Part shown: piece by piece, positions 9,258 through 20,000 of the stretch
Layout: each line of letters begins with the position of its first letter
How positions within the stretch are numbered: the stretch's first letter is position 1
From: Oleiphilus messinensis
Lineage (GTDB): Bacteria > Pseudomonadota > Gammaproteobacteria > Pseudomonadales > Oleiphilaceae
DNA: 64,000 nt
Direction of reading: 5' to 3'
NCBI RefSeq assembly: GCF_002162375.1
Contig: NZ_CP021425.1
Location: 4,295,001-4,359,000 of the forward strand
The notes under the pieces: model-generated
What the model was told of the DNA's origin: nothing
Seen by the model: the letters and a program-made list of their open reading frames with translations, nothing else
Database searches by the model: none
Made by a program: the position numbers and the translations under genes

Positions 9258-11426
9258 TTACTGCTGCTTGAACTTGATGCGGTAGCCGTGCAGGAGTGGC
9301 TCGGTGTAGCCGCTGGGCTGTTCTTTGCCTTTGAAGACCAGATCACAGGCTGCCTGGAATGCAACGCCATCGAATCCGGGAGCCATGTTGATGTAGCTGG
9401 CATCAGCTTCGTTTTGCTTGTCAACAATGGCGGCCATGCGCTTGAAGGAGTCCATGACCTGCTCTTCAGTCACAATGCCGTGCGCCAGCCAGTTTGCCAG
9501 ATGCTGGGAAGAGATACGCAGTGTCGCGCGGTCTTCCATCAGGCCAACGTTGTTGATATCCGGAACCTTGGAACAGCCCACGCCTTGATCGATCCAGCGT
9601 ACAACGTAACCCAGGATACCCTGCGCATTGTTATCGATTTCTTTCTGGATCAGTTCAGCGCTCAGGCTGGAAGGATCTTCAAGCAGTGGAATGGTCAGAA
9701 TATCGTCTACTGATGCGTGTTGACGGGATTTCAGTTCATCCTGAGTCTTGAAGACATCAACTTGATGATAGTGAATCGCGTGCAGGGTTGCAGCCGTTGG
9801 CGATGGAACCCATGCAGTGTTTGCACCGGATTTCGGATGGCCGATTTTCTGTTCCATCATCATGCCCATTTCATCGGGAATCGGCCACATGCCTTTACCG
9901 ATTTGTGCACGACCCTGCAGGCCGGTTTCCAGACCCACGTCAACGTTCCAGTCTTCGTAGCTGTTGATCCACAGTTGCTGCTTCATGGTGGTTTTCGGTA
10001 CGAAAGGTCCAGCCAGCATGGAGGTGTGGATTTCATCACCGGTGCGATCCAGGAAGCCGGTGTTGATGAATACAACACGGTCTTTCGCTGCGCGGATACA
10101 CTCTTTCAGGTTAACGGTAGTACGACGCTCTTCGTCCATGATACCCATTTTCATGGTGAAGCGTGGCAGACCCAGTGCATCTTCAACGCGACCGAACAAT
10201 TCGTTTGCGAATGCAACTTCTTCCGGGCCGTGCATTTTCGGTTTAACGATGTTTACAGATCCGGTGGTTGAGTTACGGAAAGGTGCGTTGCCTTTCAGGT
10301 CGTGGATGGCGATCAAAGTGGTGATCATACCGTCCATCATACCTTCTGGGACTTCGTTGCCATCCTTGTCCAGAATCGCTTCGTTGGTCATCAAGTGACC
10401 TACGTTACGAACGAACAACATGGAACGTCCTTTGATCGCAAATGCGTCGCCAGTTGGTGATACATATTCACGGTCTGGATTCATGCGACGGGTGAAGGTC
10501 TTGCCACCTTTGGTTACAGACTCTTCCAGGTCACCTTTCATCAGACCCAGCCAGTTGCTGTAGACAACAACTTTGTCGTCTGCATCAACTGCTGCGACAG
10601 AATCTTCGCAATCCATGATTGTGGTTAAGGCAGATTCCATCAGGACATCTTTAACACCTGCCGCATCGGTCTGACCAATCGGGCTGCTGGCGTCGATTTG
10701 AATTTCGAAACGCATACCGTTCTGGGTCAACAAAATGCCCGTCGGTGCAGCTGCGTCTCCGGTGAAGCCCAGGAATTGCTCTGCGTTTGCCAATCCGGTA
10801 TCGGAACCGTCTTTCAGGCGAACAACCAGTTTACCGTCAGCAACGGTGTAGCTCAGGCTGTCTACGTGACTGCCATTGCTCAATGGTGCTGCAGAATCCA
10901 GGAAGTTACGGGCATAAGCGATAACCTTGTCACCACGAACCGGGTTGTAACCAGGCCCTTTGGTCGCGCCGTCTTCTTCAGAAATTACGTTGGTACCGTA
11001 CAGTGCATCGTACAAAGATCCCCAACGTGCATTTGCTGCGTTCAATGCAAAGCGCGCGTTCATGACCGGTACCACCAGCTGTGGGCCAGCCATTTGACCG
11101 ATTTCCGGCTCTACATTTGCGGTGCTGGCTTCAAAGTCATCACCTTCAGGCAGTAAATAGCCAATTTCCTGCAGAAAGGCTTTGTATTCTGCCGCATTGT
11201 GCTTCTGGCCTTTGCGCTCAGTATGATAAGCATCGATTTTAGCTTGAAGGTCATCACGCTTCGCCAGCAATGCTTTATTCTTTGGCGCCAAGTCATGAAC
11301 GATCTGATCAAACTCAGACCAGAATTTATCGACATCCACACCCGTTCCCGGGATTGCTTTTTCGTTAACAAAATCGTAGAGAACCTTGGCAACTTGCAGG
11401 CCGCCGACTTGTACTCGTTCTGTCAT
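9258..11426 (-). CDS. glcB: Malate synthase G
   Basis: A 722-residue malate synthase of the long monomeric G form, which condenses glyoxylate with acetyl-CoA to give malate in the glyoxylate shunt or glycolate use. The length equals the family norm (about 723). Recognisable stretches include [17 protein letters not shown] at the N-terminus, [16 protein letters not shown]-like acidic loop (here [16 protein letters not shown]), [13 protein letters not shown], and the C-terminal [19 protein letters not shown] followed by [16 protein letters not shown]. It is a single-gene unit: a strong terminator follows and a flagellin gene diverges upstream. No glycolate oxidase genes are nearby, so the role as glyoxylate-shunt enzyme during growth on C2 units or fatty acids is inferred. 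Confidence 0.97.
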   Translation of the reverse strand: MTERVQVGGLQVAKVLYDFVNEKAIPGTGVDVDKFWSEFDQIVHDLAPKNKALLAKRDDLQAKIDAYHTERKGQKHNAAEYKAFLQEIGYLLPEGDDFEASTANVEPEIGQMAGPQLVVPVMNARFALNAANARWGSLYDALYGTNVISEEDGATKGPGYNPVRGDKVIAYARNFLDSAAPLSNGSHVDSLSYTVADGKLVVRLKDGSDTGLANAEQFLGFTGDAAAPTGILLTQNGMRFEIQIDASSPIGQTDAAGVKDVLMESALTTIMDCEDSVAAVDADDKVVVYSNWLGLMKGDLEESVTKGGKTFTRRMNPDREYVSPTGDAFAIKGRSMLFVRNVGHLMTNEAILDKDGNEVPEGMMDGMITTLIAIHDLKGNAPFRNSTTGSVNIVKPKMHGPEEVAFANELFGRVEDALGLPRFTMKMGIMDEERRTTVNLKECIRAAKDRVVFINTGFLDRTGDEIHTSMLAGPFVPKTTMKQQLWINSYEDWNVDVGLETGLQGRAQIGKGMWPIPDEMGMMMEQKIGHPKSGANTAWVPSPTAATLHAIHYHQVDVFKTQDELKSRQHASVDDILTIPLLEDPSSLSAELIQKEIDNNAQGILGYVVRWIDQGVGCSKVPDINNVGLMEDRATLRISSQHLANWLAHGIVTEEQVMDSFKRMAAIVDKQNEADASYINMAPGFDGVAFQAACDLVFKGKEQPSGYTEPLLHGYRIKFKQQ

Positions 11427-11765
11427 CTTTTCGCCTCGAACTTGTGATTAACTTGCATTACGGGTGTCTGGATCAAAAAATTGCCTGATTAGCGCTCAGA
11501 AACAGCTTTTAACCGGGTTAGAAACCCATTTCCAGACATCACCGTCAAAAAGAGGCGCACATTGTACGCGAAAATCCCGATTGAATGAAGAAAAGCCGAC
11601 CAAATTAGTTACTTTTAACCCATACCGAAGGGATCAGAGTGCAAATTTCCCCGTTCTTGACGCCAACAGTAACATTCCACAGCAAAACGTCACCCAAATC
11701 TGCAAAGCGTTGCACAGGCCCTCTATAAACCGTTTATTAATTAACCTATACTAAAAAAGTACCAC
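11427..11765. other. Divergent promoter region between glcB and flagellin
   Basis: About 340 bases with no gene. It must carry promoters for both flanking genes. A TATACT hexamer near 11747 could be a minus-10 box for the flagellin gene, but I found no convincing sigma-28 motif (TAAA then GCCGATAA). Confidence 0.4.
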
Positions 11766-11786
11766 TTGATTCCTGTATTGAATCAA
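11766..11786 (+). promoter_or_regulatory. Hairpin in the flagellin leader
   Basis: A perfect inverted repeat, TTGATTC (11766-11772) and GAATCAA (11780-11786) with a seven-base loop, ends nine bases before the Shine-Dalgarno TGGAGG at 11795-11800. It could stabilise the mRNA or bind a regulator; no direct evidence separates these. Confidence 0.4.
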
Positions 11787-11806
11787 TGGTGATTTGGAGG
11801 TATATC

Positions 11807-12622
11807 GTGGCGATCAGCATTAATGGTTCCAATAGTTTCTCGAATATCAATTCGTTCAGAAACGACCCAACGCAGCCGAGCGAACGTATCAGCTCTGGGC
11901 AACGCATCAATTCAGCAGCCGATGATGCCGCCGGTCTGGCCATTTCAAACCGGCTTACGACACAACAAGACGGGTTCAGTGTCGCGATCAGAAATGCCGG
12001 AGATGGTGTTTCGCTGGCTCAGGTGGCAGATGGTGCACTCTCCTCGCTCTCCGGTAATTTGCAACGTATCCGCGAGCTGGCCCTGCAATCCGCAAACGGC
12101 GCACTTAACGATTCAGACCGTCAAGCCCTGCAACAGGAAGCCGGTCAGTTAGTGGAAGAAACACGGAGCGTATTGGAACGTACGTCATTTAATGGCGTAA
12201 AACTGTTCGATAACGAGAGCCAGCTTAATTTTCAAACCGGGCCCAATGCGGGCGATCAAATTTCGGTCAGCGCCAACAATTTGCTCAAGACACTGGAAGA
12301 CGGTGGCTTGAATGACCTTTCAGTGGCCTCCAGCAGTCAGGCCAGCAGTGCCATTTCAGCCATTGATAGTGCACTGGAGAGCATCAATTCCGTCGCCAGC
12401 GAGTTTGGTGCGGTCACCAATCGCTTTGAATCGACCATCGAGAATCTGAGCCAGGCTCGGGAGAATACCGCTGCAGCGAATAGCCGTATAGCGGATGCAG
12501 ATATCGCAGCAGAAGCCACGGACTTGATCCGGCGGCAGATCGGTAACCAGGTTGATATCGCGATCCAGGCCCAGGCCAACAGCAATCAAAAAAATGTACT
12601 CGGTCTCCTTTCCGGCATATAG
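11807..12622 (+). CDS. fliC: Flagellin, short form
   Basis: A 271-residue flagellin. The N-terminal D0/D1 helices are clear (SERISSGQRINSAADDAAGL, ISNRLTTQQDGFSVAIRNA, VADGALSSLSGNLQRIRELA) and so is the C-terminal D1/D0 region (RFESTIENLSQARENTAAAN, ADIAAEATDLIRRQI, ANSNQKNVLGLLSG). The variable surface domains D2/D3 are absent, giving a minimal filament subunit. The start is GTG at 11807, six bases after TGGAGG, not the upstream ATG at 11786, because this gives the usual flagellin N-terminus MAISING. No FlaG, FliD, FliS or other flagellar gene is adjacent, which is unusual. It would be exported by the flagellar type III system. Confidence 0.92.
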   Translation: MAISINGSNSFSNINSFRNDPTQPSERISSGQRINSAADDAAGLAISNRLTTQQDGFSVAIRNAGDGVSLAQVADGALSSLSGNLQRIRELALQSANGALNDSDRQALQQEAGQLVEETRSVLERTSFNGVKLFDNESQLNFQTGPNAGDQISVSANNLLKTLEDGGLNDLSVASSSQASSAISAIDSALESINSVASEFGAVTNRFESTIENLSQARENTAAANSRIADADIAAEATDLIRRQIGNQVDIAIQAQANSNQKNVLGLLSGI

Positions 12623-12631
12623 GCCGGAAAG
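12608..12631 (+). terminator. Hairpin spanning the flagellin stop codon
   Basis: An eight-base perfect stem, CTTTCCGG at 12608-12615 and CCGGAAAG at 12624-12631, brackets the TAG stop at 12620-12622. No T run follows directly; a T8 run occurs only about 30 bases later. It may be a weak terminator or an mRNA-end stabiliser. Confidence 0.4.
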
Positions 12632-12809
12632 TACCCATCTCAGCGCCCACAGCGCAATACAATTTTTTTTACTATACTCCCGCTGAAACCCTATACTTAC
12701 TCGATAACCCGCTTGAGCATTTAAACTGCTGGCGTGATCACGCAATCCTGCACACTCCTATGATACGCCCATGAAATTCGCCCATACCTAGCAAAAAAGG
12801 AAATGGTCA

Positions 12810-14693
12810 TTGAAAGGCCCAGTCAAACGTTCAATCTTTACCCAGGCAGGTATGATACTGGCGACCATTTTTTTGGTGTCGCTCATCGGTATCATTCTGA
12901 CACTTATTACTGTAGAGGACGCTGACGGTGATGCCGAAAGGATTAACATCGCCGGATCCATGCGCATGTACACCATGCGACTGGCTTTGAGTTATACCCG
13001 GTTTAACACCTCGAGAAATCCGGAGATTGAAGCGCAGCTAGACGCCGAGATACTGGAATTCAATAGCCGTTTGTTCAGCAACATCTTCGATCCTTACCGG
13101 GAAGAGTTGCGGAGAACCCCCGTCAGTCGGCAACTGGCGATTCTCGAGGATCGCTGGAAAGGCATTCAACAGGTTCTCTCTGCACGCCACGAACCTCCGG
13201 ACCAATTAACCGGTGAACTCACACACTACGTTGAAGAAATCAACCACTTCGTGACGCTGATCCAGCTCCGATCAGAAGACAAGGTCAAACGTTTGCGTCT
13301 GACCCAGGCAATCGAAATGCTTTTGATTCTCTTGATTGCCCTACTGATGCTGGTATCACTGTATTCACGGGTCGTTGTACCGCTCCGGGAACTGGTTGAA
13401 GGCGCTACCCGTGCCAGAAAGGGCAAATTTGATTACCGGGTGCCGGTGAATTATGACGACGAGTTGGGACAACTGGGCGCCGCATTCAACTCAATGTCCT
13501 CTGACCTGGCGGTGATGTACGATGACCTGGAAGCACGGGTCAAAGAAAAAACAGCGGAGCTTACTTCTCGCAATCAAGCACTGGAGTACCTTTATGATGC
13601 AACCCGGAAATTAACCACCGAACCACTGTCAAAGCAACGGGTTCAAGAACTGTTGACTGAACTGGTTAGCATCGCTCAAGTAGATCAGGTTTCCCTCTGT
13701 ACCTATACCAGCTCGGAAAAGAATCGTTATGCGATACTGAGCGCAACCAAAAGCATGCCCACAGAACGGGGTAAACATACTGAATGTCCCGATGATAATG
13801 ACACCAACTATCTACAGGCCTGCCTGGATGACCTCGCTCTGGAACCTGGAAAACGCAGAACCGATAAAGCATTACTCTACCCTATTTTCGAGAATACCAA
13901 TGTCGTAGCCGTTCTGGTCGTCAGCCGACCATCAATGGACCCTTTGAATACCTGGCAGTCACAGCTTTTGGACACTTTCACCGATATTTTTGGTGGAGCC
14001 TTCAGTCAGATGCGCAACAGTGAAAAAGAGCAGCGGTTGCTGTTAGTTGAAGAACGCTCAGCAATCGCCAGAGAGCTGCACGACTCTATCGCCCAGTCAC
14101 TGTCCTTTCTCAAATTACAAATCACCCGATTTCAGATGCTGATCAAGAAAGGCGCAGACACCGACACCCTGGTCGACGTATCCCAGGAAATCCGGGTGGG
14201 GTTGAATGCAGCGTACAATCAGCTTCGTGAAGTGCTGACGACATTCCGTATTCAAAGCAATGAGCCCGGACTGGAGCAAGCACTGAAGGGCACCGTTGCC
14301 GAATTTGCACAACGGGGCAGCATGGAGATTAAACTTGACTACAATTTACGCCACAGGCCACCCAACCCGAACGAAGAAATTCATATTTTGCAGATCGTTC
14401 GTGAGGCCGTATCCAATATCATTAAACATGCAAACGCATCGACTGCGACCGTGAGCTTACGGGAATTGGAAAATCACTTGATCGAAATCGTAATTGAAGA
14501 CAATGGTATCGGTATCTCGGACAATCCCAAGAAACCGTTCCACCATGGGATCACGATCATGGAGGAACGTGCGGCAATGCTTAAAGGTGAATTCCAGCTC
14601 ACTCGCAGAGAAGGTGGTGGTACGCTGGTCAAAGTACTTTGTCAACTGCAGTCCAAACATGACGATGATTTGATTATTAGGCCTTACGGTTGA
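12810..14693 (+). CDS. NarX-type sensor histidine kinase, orphan
   Basis: A 627-residue membrane sensor kinase. Domains in order: first membrane helix (about 10-32), a periplasmic helical PilJ/NarX-like sensor with INIAGSMRMYTMRLAL, second membrane helix (about 168-188), HAMP (about 189-245), a GAF-like domain (about 265-400), a HisKA_3 dimerisation helix with ELHDSIAQSLSFLK (phospho-acceptor about His424), and a HATPase with EDNGIGI. The INIAGSMRMYTMR-type stretch resembles the nitrate-binding P-box of NarX/NarQ, but ligand is not proven. The start is TTG at 12810, nine bases after AAGG; the nearby ATG at 12803 is in another frame. No NarL-type response regulator is adjacent, so its partner lies elsewhere. 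Confidence 0.88.
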   Translation: MKGPVKRSIFTQAGMILATIFLVSLIGIILTLITVEDADGDAERINIAGSMRMYTMRLALSYTRFNTSRNPEIEAQLDAEILEFNSRLFSNIFDPYREELRRTPVSRQLAILEDRWKGIQQVLSARHEPPDQLTGELTHYVEEINHFVTLIQLRSEDKVKRLRLTQAIEMLLILLIALLMLVSLYSRVVVPLRELVEGATRARKGKFDYRVPVNYDDELGQLGAAFNSMSSDLAVMYDDLEARVKEKTAELTSRNQALEYLYDATRKLTTEPLSKQRVQELLTELVSIAQVDQVSLCTYTSSEKNRYAILSATKSMPTERGKHTECPDDNDTNYLQACLDDLALEPGKRRTDKALLYPIFENTNVVAVLVVSRPSMDPLNTWQSQLLDTFTDIFGGAFSQMRNSEKEQRLLLVEERSAIARELHDSIAQSLSFLKLQITRFQMLIKKGADTDTLVDVSQEIRVGLNAAYNQLREVLTTFRIQSNEPGLEQALKGTVAEFAQRGSMEIKLDYNLRHRPPNPNEEIHILQIVREAVSNIIKHANASTATVSLRELENHLIEIVIEDNGIGISDNPKKPFHHGITIMEERAAMLKGEFQLTRREGGGTLVKVLCQLQSKHDDDLIIRPYG

Positions 14694-14790
14694 ATTTGCA
14701 TAAAGACCATTATGCAATGCGCCATTATTTAATGTATTATCTGGCGCTATTCAAATTCCATTCAATACACCCCATTCTGAGGACAATAAA

Positions 14791-15639
14791 ATGAAATCCT
14801 TTGATAACAAAGTAGCAGCCATCACCGGAGCAGGCTCAGGCATCGGACGGGCTCTTGCGCTGCAACTCGCAGAAGAACATTGCCATTTAGCACTTTCTGA
14901 CATCAACCTTGATTCAGTCAAGGAAACAGCAGAATTGGCGAAAAAGAAAGGGGTAAAGGTCGTTGCAACCAAGCTTGATGTTGCAGATAAAAAAGCAGTT
15001 GAAGCCTGGGCGAACAAAACCCAGGAAGAATTCGGCAAGGTTAACCTGATCTTCAACAACGCCGGTGTAGCCCAGGCCGGTACTGTATCTGAAACCAGCA
15101 TGGAAGATTACGAGTGGCTGATGGGCATTAATTTTTGGGGTGTGCTTTATGGCACCAAGGCATTTCTGCCATTGTTGAAACAATCCGGAGAGGGCCATGT
15201 GGTCAATATTTCCAGCATATTCGGCCTGTTCTCTCAACCTGGCATGAGCGCCTATAACGCCTCCAAATTTGCGGTAAGAGGCCTGACCGAATCCTTGCGC
15301 CAGGAGCTGGATCTGGAGAAATGTGGTGTGTCTGCTACCTCTATCCACCCAGGTGGAATACGCACCAATATCGCTAAAAGCGCGCGAATGGATGAAAGCA
15401 TGTCACAAGTGGCAGGCGGTGACACAAGTGCCGATGCGTTACGCAACAAATTCGACGAATTTCTGTTACGCACCACGCCGGAGAAAGCCGCCCAGGTTAT
15501 CCTGTCCGGTGTAAAACGAAATGCTCGACGGGTATTGATCGGCGCAGATGCGTCTGCAGTTGATACCATGCAGCGTTTGTTACCACAGGGCTACCAGAAA
15601 ATCGTATCAACAAGCATGAAGCTGTTGCGATTCGGGTAA
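14791..15639 (+). CDS. Short-chain dehydrogenase/reductase
   Basis: A 282-residue classical SDR, a cytoplasmic NAD(P)-dependent oxidoreductase. The nucleotide-binding motif TGAGSGIG is at residues 12-19, NNAG near 89-92, the catalytic serine is in NISSIFG (Ser141 or Ser142) and the Tyr-x3-Lys pair is Tyr155/Lys159 in YNASK. The first beta strand ends in Asp (LALSDIN), which usually favours NAD over NADP. The C-terminal extension of about 30 residues and PGGIRTNIAKSAR fit the acyl/steroid-type SDRs common in lipid-degrading marine bacteria, but the substrate cannot be told. It stands alone after the sensor kinase. Confidence 0.92.
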   Translation: MKSFDNKVAAITGAGSGIGRALALQLAEEHCHLALSDINLDSVKETAELAKKKGVKVVATKLDVADKKAVEAWANKTQEEFGKVNLIFNNAGVAQAGTVSETSMEDYEWLMGINFWGVLYGTKAFLPLLKQSGEGHVVNISSIFGLFSQPGMSAYNASKFAVRGLTESLRQELDLEKCGVSATSIHPGGIRTNIAKSARMDESMSQVAGGDTSADALRNKFDEFLLRTTPEKAAQVILSGVKRNARRVLIGADASAVDTMQRLLPQGYQKIVSTSMKLLRFG

Positions 15640-15700
15640 GCACAGGCTGACCAAGGGCTCGGGCCGGTTGTCGCTGGCCCTGCCCTCACTCTCTCTGATT

Positions 15701-15730
15701 AACATTTAGCTTTTTAACATTTAGCTTTTT
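15701..15730 (+). repeat. Perfect 15-base tandem duplication
   Basis: AACATTTAGCTTTTT occurs twice back to back (15701-15715 and 15716-15730), between the SDR stop and the DUF1653 gene. The two copies are identical, so the duplication is recent or maintained. Confidence 0.9.
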
Positions 15731-15865
15731 CTGAGCTGTTTATTGCAGGTACCTGCACTTTCTCCTTATCCGTTTCGCTTATTCCCCACCTTACACAGGA
15801 ACCGCTATAATACCGGTATAAACACACATTCAGGTATGACCGGCAAAAGCACTCGGAGATTTATT

Positions 15866-16117
15866 ATGTCCGCACTCAAGAAAGGAGTGTATCAACACTT
15901 TCGGGGACAATACTATTTGGTACTCGACACAGCCCGCCACAGTGAAACAGAAGATTTGCATGTGGTTTACAAGCCACTGTATGGCGACGACCCCGAGCTT
16001 TGGGTCAGACCGCTTAAAATGTTTACTGAAAAGGTCAAACACAACGGCGTATTTGTTAGCCGCTTTTCCTTTGTGTCTGACTCAGTCGATACCCTGCCGG
16101 AACAGGTGCACGCTTAG
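15866..16117 (+). CDS. DUF1653 domain protein
   Basis: A small 83-residue cytoplasmic protein consisting of a DUF1653 domain. The signature is clear: GVYQHFRGQYYLVLDTARHS, then VVYKPLYGDDPELWVRPLKM and a conserved FTEKV. The start MSALKK at 15866 is preceded by CGGAGAT at 15854-15860; a longer frame exists upstream but lacks family similarity. The function of DUF1653 is not established; the compact beta-rich fold suggests ligand or protein binding. The gene is convergent with the TPR-like gene, eight bases apart. Confidence 0.92.
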   Translation: MSALKKGVYQHFRGQYYLVLDTARHSETEDLHVVYKPLYGDDPELWVRPLKMFTEKVKHNGVFVSRFSFVSDSVDTLPEQVHA

Positions 16118-16125
16118 CGCGCCCG

Positions 16126-16971
16126 CTAGTTCTGTAGCCTTCGAATTAACCGGGAAAGCGCCGTTGCCAGCTCTGATGCGACGCCATCATCCCGGTCAAT
16201 CAACAACCAGCGATCGTACCCATCAACAGGGTCATACAACCAGCATACATAGCTTTCTTTATCACAACCGTAACGAAGAATCGGGTCGACTCCAAAGACA
16301 GACATGCGTTTAAGATTAATTTTAACCCCCTCGTCAGCGTTGAACACTTTCTCCTGAATCAATAAATCTTTGCTTTGATCTACAGAGACTTTGTAGGCAA
16401 TCCCGGTGGACTGCACTTTACGCTTGATCTTCTGGCCTTGATAGCTGTGATTTGCCAACAAGCTGTTAATATGCCGCAGTAAGGCGACCTGCTCATCACT
16501 GGTGAGATACAGGGACTTCAGATCTGAAAGATATTGATCTTGACGCTGAACCAGCGCTTCAGATTCTGACTCTGCAGCAGGCTTCCGATCTACCGGGTTA
16601 TCAGCTTTATCCTCGCGTAGATGTTCTTCAATCACCGTTAACTGCTCTAATGCGTTACGGTAAAAGCCACCTTCTGTCCCGGCCTCAACAACATATGTCT
16701 CCAATGCAGTTTTCGCGTTATCCCAGCTTTGAAACTCCATCAAGACCCGCCCCTGATAAAAAGCAAACTCTGTCGGCACCGCAGTGTTGAGCGCAAGGAT
16801 GTCTTGTAATGTCTGGTTGGCTTTTTGCCAATGTTGCTCGCTGACATATTTTTCGACAGCAAGCATCAACCGGTTCATTTCATGTTCTTTGGGCAGGGCG
16901 TAAACCACAGAAGTTGATACAACAACCATCGCGATCAAGAGCCGCTTCAACCACTTCACCCTCACACGCAT
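16126..16971 (-). CDS. Exported helical/TPR-like protein
   Basis: A 281-residue protein with a clear signal peptide (WLKRLLIAMVVVSTSVVYA, cut near residue 26), so exported. Residues 30-120 look like TPR-type paired helices (EKYVSEQHWQKANQTLQDIL and FAFYQGRVLMEFQSWDNAKT), followed by an acidic linker and a C-terminal beta-rich half with SVFGVDPILRYGCDKESYVCW. It follows the PilZ-DUF1631-GGDEF-EAL gene by 45 bases on the same strand, so they probably share a transcript. The start has GGAGACG just upstream. No enzymatic motif is visible. Function unknown; a periplasmic partner of the c-di-GMP protein is a guess from context. Confidence 0.7.
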   Translation of the reverse strand: MRVRVKWLKRLLIAMVVVSTSVVYALPKEHEMNRLMLAVEKYVSEQHWQKANQTLQDILALNTAVPTEFAFYQGRVLMEFQSWDNAKTALETYVVEAGTEGGFYRNALEQLTVIEEHLREDKADNPVDRKPAAESESEALVQRQDQYLSDLKSLYLTSDEQVALLRHINSLLANHSYQGQKIKRKVQSTGIAYKVSVDQSKDLLIQEKVFNADEGVKINLKRMSVFGVDPILRYGCDKESYVCWLYDPVDGYDRWLLIDRDDGVASELATALSRLIRRLQN

Positions 16972-17016
16972 AACGTCTCCTCAACTTACTCTTAGAAATC
17001 ATCACGACCTGACAGG

Positions 17017-20000
17017 TTACGCACACAGGTCAGCCAACAATACAGGTTTATGGACGCCATACCCTTGCGCTTTATCCACACCTATTTCCTTCAACAGATG
17101 AATTATCTGTTCATTTTCAACATACTCTGCGGTCGTTTTCATACCCATTACGTGGGCCAGATCGTTGATAGATCGAACCAGTGCTTCATCTTTTTTATTG
17201 TTAGTTATATTTTTAATGAAAACACCATCTATTTTTAAATAGTCAACCGGCAAGCGCTGAATATAAGCATAGGAAGATAACCCGGTACCAAAATCGTCCA
17301 GTGCGAACTTACAGCCTTCGTTCTTCAGGGTTACAATAAACTCAACGGCCTCATTTAAGCTGGTGATTGCGGCGGTTTCGGTCACTTCAAAACAAATTTT
17401 TCCTTTATCGAATGAGACCGTTTCCAGCGCTGCGAGTACAAAATCCAGGAACTGGTCATCGCCCAGTGATGCACCAGAGAGGTTAATCGATAGGCCTTCA
17501 AGGGACGCCAGAGTCTCCGGGTTCGCTTCCATCCACTTAAATACATTACTCACAACCCACTGATCAATACGCGTCATTCGACCAAAATGCTCTGCGGCCT
17601 CAATAAGATTGATCGGGGGCAAAAGTTTACGCTCATCATCATAGACGGCCAGGAGTATTTCGAAATGGGAGGCACTGGTGCTCCCGTTTAGCGGTCGTAT
17701 TTCCTGACAACGCAGTAACAGAAGCTCATCCAGTTGCAAATCAATTTTTTTCACCCAGGCCATCATTTCATCTTGACGTAACTGGTCTTTGTCATGAAGC
17801 GCATACTCCACAACACGATTTCTGCCGTGCTCTTTTGCAGACTCGCACGCAAGATAAACCTTTCGCATCAGACTATCGACCGAATCCGTACCTGGATTGA
17901 TTTGGGCGTAGCCAATACTGGCTGTAATTTGGAAGGTATGCTCCAACCAGGTGAACGTCGCATCTGCCAGCGCTTTACGTAAACGCTCGAGACGCACGTG
18001 AACCTGAGATTTTTCCGAGTCGCGAAAGATCAGCCCGAACTCGTTACCACCAATACGCGAGCAAATCACTTCTGAGTCACAATGATTCTGCACAAGGCGC
18101 GCAACTTGCTTGAGAATTTCGTCACCCGCTGTGTGGCCATAGGCGTTATTAATAAGCCGGAACTGATCTACATCGATATAACAGACCGTCACCGGGACAC
18201 CATGGCGAATGGCTGCGACAACAGTTCGATCAAGATGGCGCTCAAATTCCTGACGGTTCAACAAGGCTGTGAGTGGGTCACAACTGGCGGTGCCCGCGAT
18301 ATCCTCGTACACTGTCTGAACCATTTTATGCAGCCCTTGATCCACGAGTGGTACCTCCTCTTCACTGAGGACTTGATAGCGTCCCTCTCGAATCCCTTCG
18401 GCAAAGTCTTCCAAGCTAACATCGATATCCTGTAAACCGCTGTTGCTGACAAAAACAAAACGATAAAAATTGGTACCGGACCAAGCCAGGCGCATTCGTT
18501 GTGGTTCTTCACCGGGTAAACTGACCAACACCCAATCACCAACCTTGAGGGATACGGCTCTTCGTTCCCAACGATCTTTCGGTTTGACGACCTCGACTGC
18601 TCGATTTAGCTGCTCGATTTCTTCCTCACCCTCACCGCGCCATTTGTACTGGTCGATCCGGGTCGAGGTGATGCCCGTCTCCCCCATCAACTGCGACAAT
18701 ATGGTATTCAGCCAACGTTTATAGCCAGTTTGTCCTGTCGCTTTCAGTTCTCGATCAATCGTATCGATCAGCGTGTGTGCTTCCAGCTCCATTTCGAAAT
18801 CATGTTCTAGATGTTCTGATTCCTCTTGCTCAAACCATCTCAGGAGTGTACCGATAACCCCCACAGCCTCGATAAACGTTGTGCTTTCCTGACCTTCCCG
18901 CAACAGCGTTACGACCAGGTAATTTCGCCACCCCCCCTCTTCCAGAAAGGCCAACACACTGTCCGGAACCGGTTTACCATTCAATATCTCAGCAAGACAC
19001 TGTGCAACATAGTGCCGCGCTCTCGCCAGGGTTTGCTGACCCTCGTAGGTTCGCGCAATGCGCTCCGCATTTCTGGAAAAGGCCTGTTCCTGCCGCTCTA
19101 CCAGGTGATTTACATCATCCAGCAAGGAAACAAACAAATCATTACTACCGTGATACTGTGATTGGATGCGCTCGGAAAAATTGGCCAAAGACCGCTCCAG
19201 ACTCTTGTTTGACGTCCGCTTTACGGCCCCCAAACGCGCAAGCTGATTCAAGAACAAACGGGCGGGGTGATGACTATCGGAGAAAAACGTCGGATCATTA
19301 ACGATAACTTTTGCCATTGAGCATTTGATTTCTTCAAACCAGGGCTTAAGCGGACCAACGACACGTTCCTCGGCAGCAAAGCTCTGGAACAATTGATCCG
19401 TAACTTGCATTAACCCCAGACCTTTGAGCATCTCAGCCTGATCTGAAGGGCCAAGTTCATCAAGATTCAATTGCTTGCCCACGAGCTCGTGCAACGCTTG
19501 TGCATTACTGCCGGAGTCGCCTTGTTGCGGGTCCGGCTGAGACGCGATTGAATCGATCATACTCAATAAGGTCTCTTTACACTTGGCGCTCATTCCCGGC
19601 ACGAACTGACTTCGGAGTTGCTCTGAGCCGATACCGGCAACAACATCTCCCTGAGCCTGAACCCCGGATGAAGTCAAGCCGCCGCCATTGCACAACGTCG
19701 TATTCAGCAGTGCCAGATGGTCAAGTAAATTGCCCGGAATACCGGCGCTTGATCCAGGAACCGGCATGGCATTAGAACCTTGATTTAGCGGTAGAGCACC
19801 TGATTCCACGCGGCCAGGATTACCTTCCGGATTCGGTGAGGCTGCCGGGAGTTGTTCAGCGGTTGACGATGTGGTCTGCTCACCGGTATCTGCAACAATC
19901 TGAATCCCCAGCCTTTCAGCGCCGGAAATCAATACCGCATACAAGTCACGCAAATCATTCAGAAGACCTTTTCCGATTGTCTTGAACACCAACTGTTGTG

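Noticed and set aside
9162-9713. A 183-codon plus-strand open frame
   Set aside because: It lies antisense to the malate synthase gene, whose codon pattern and motifs are unmistakable.
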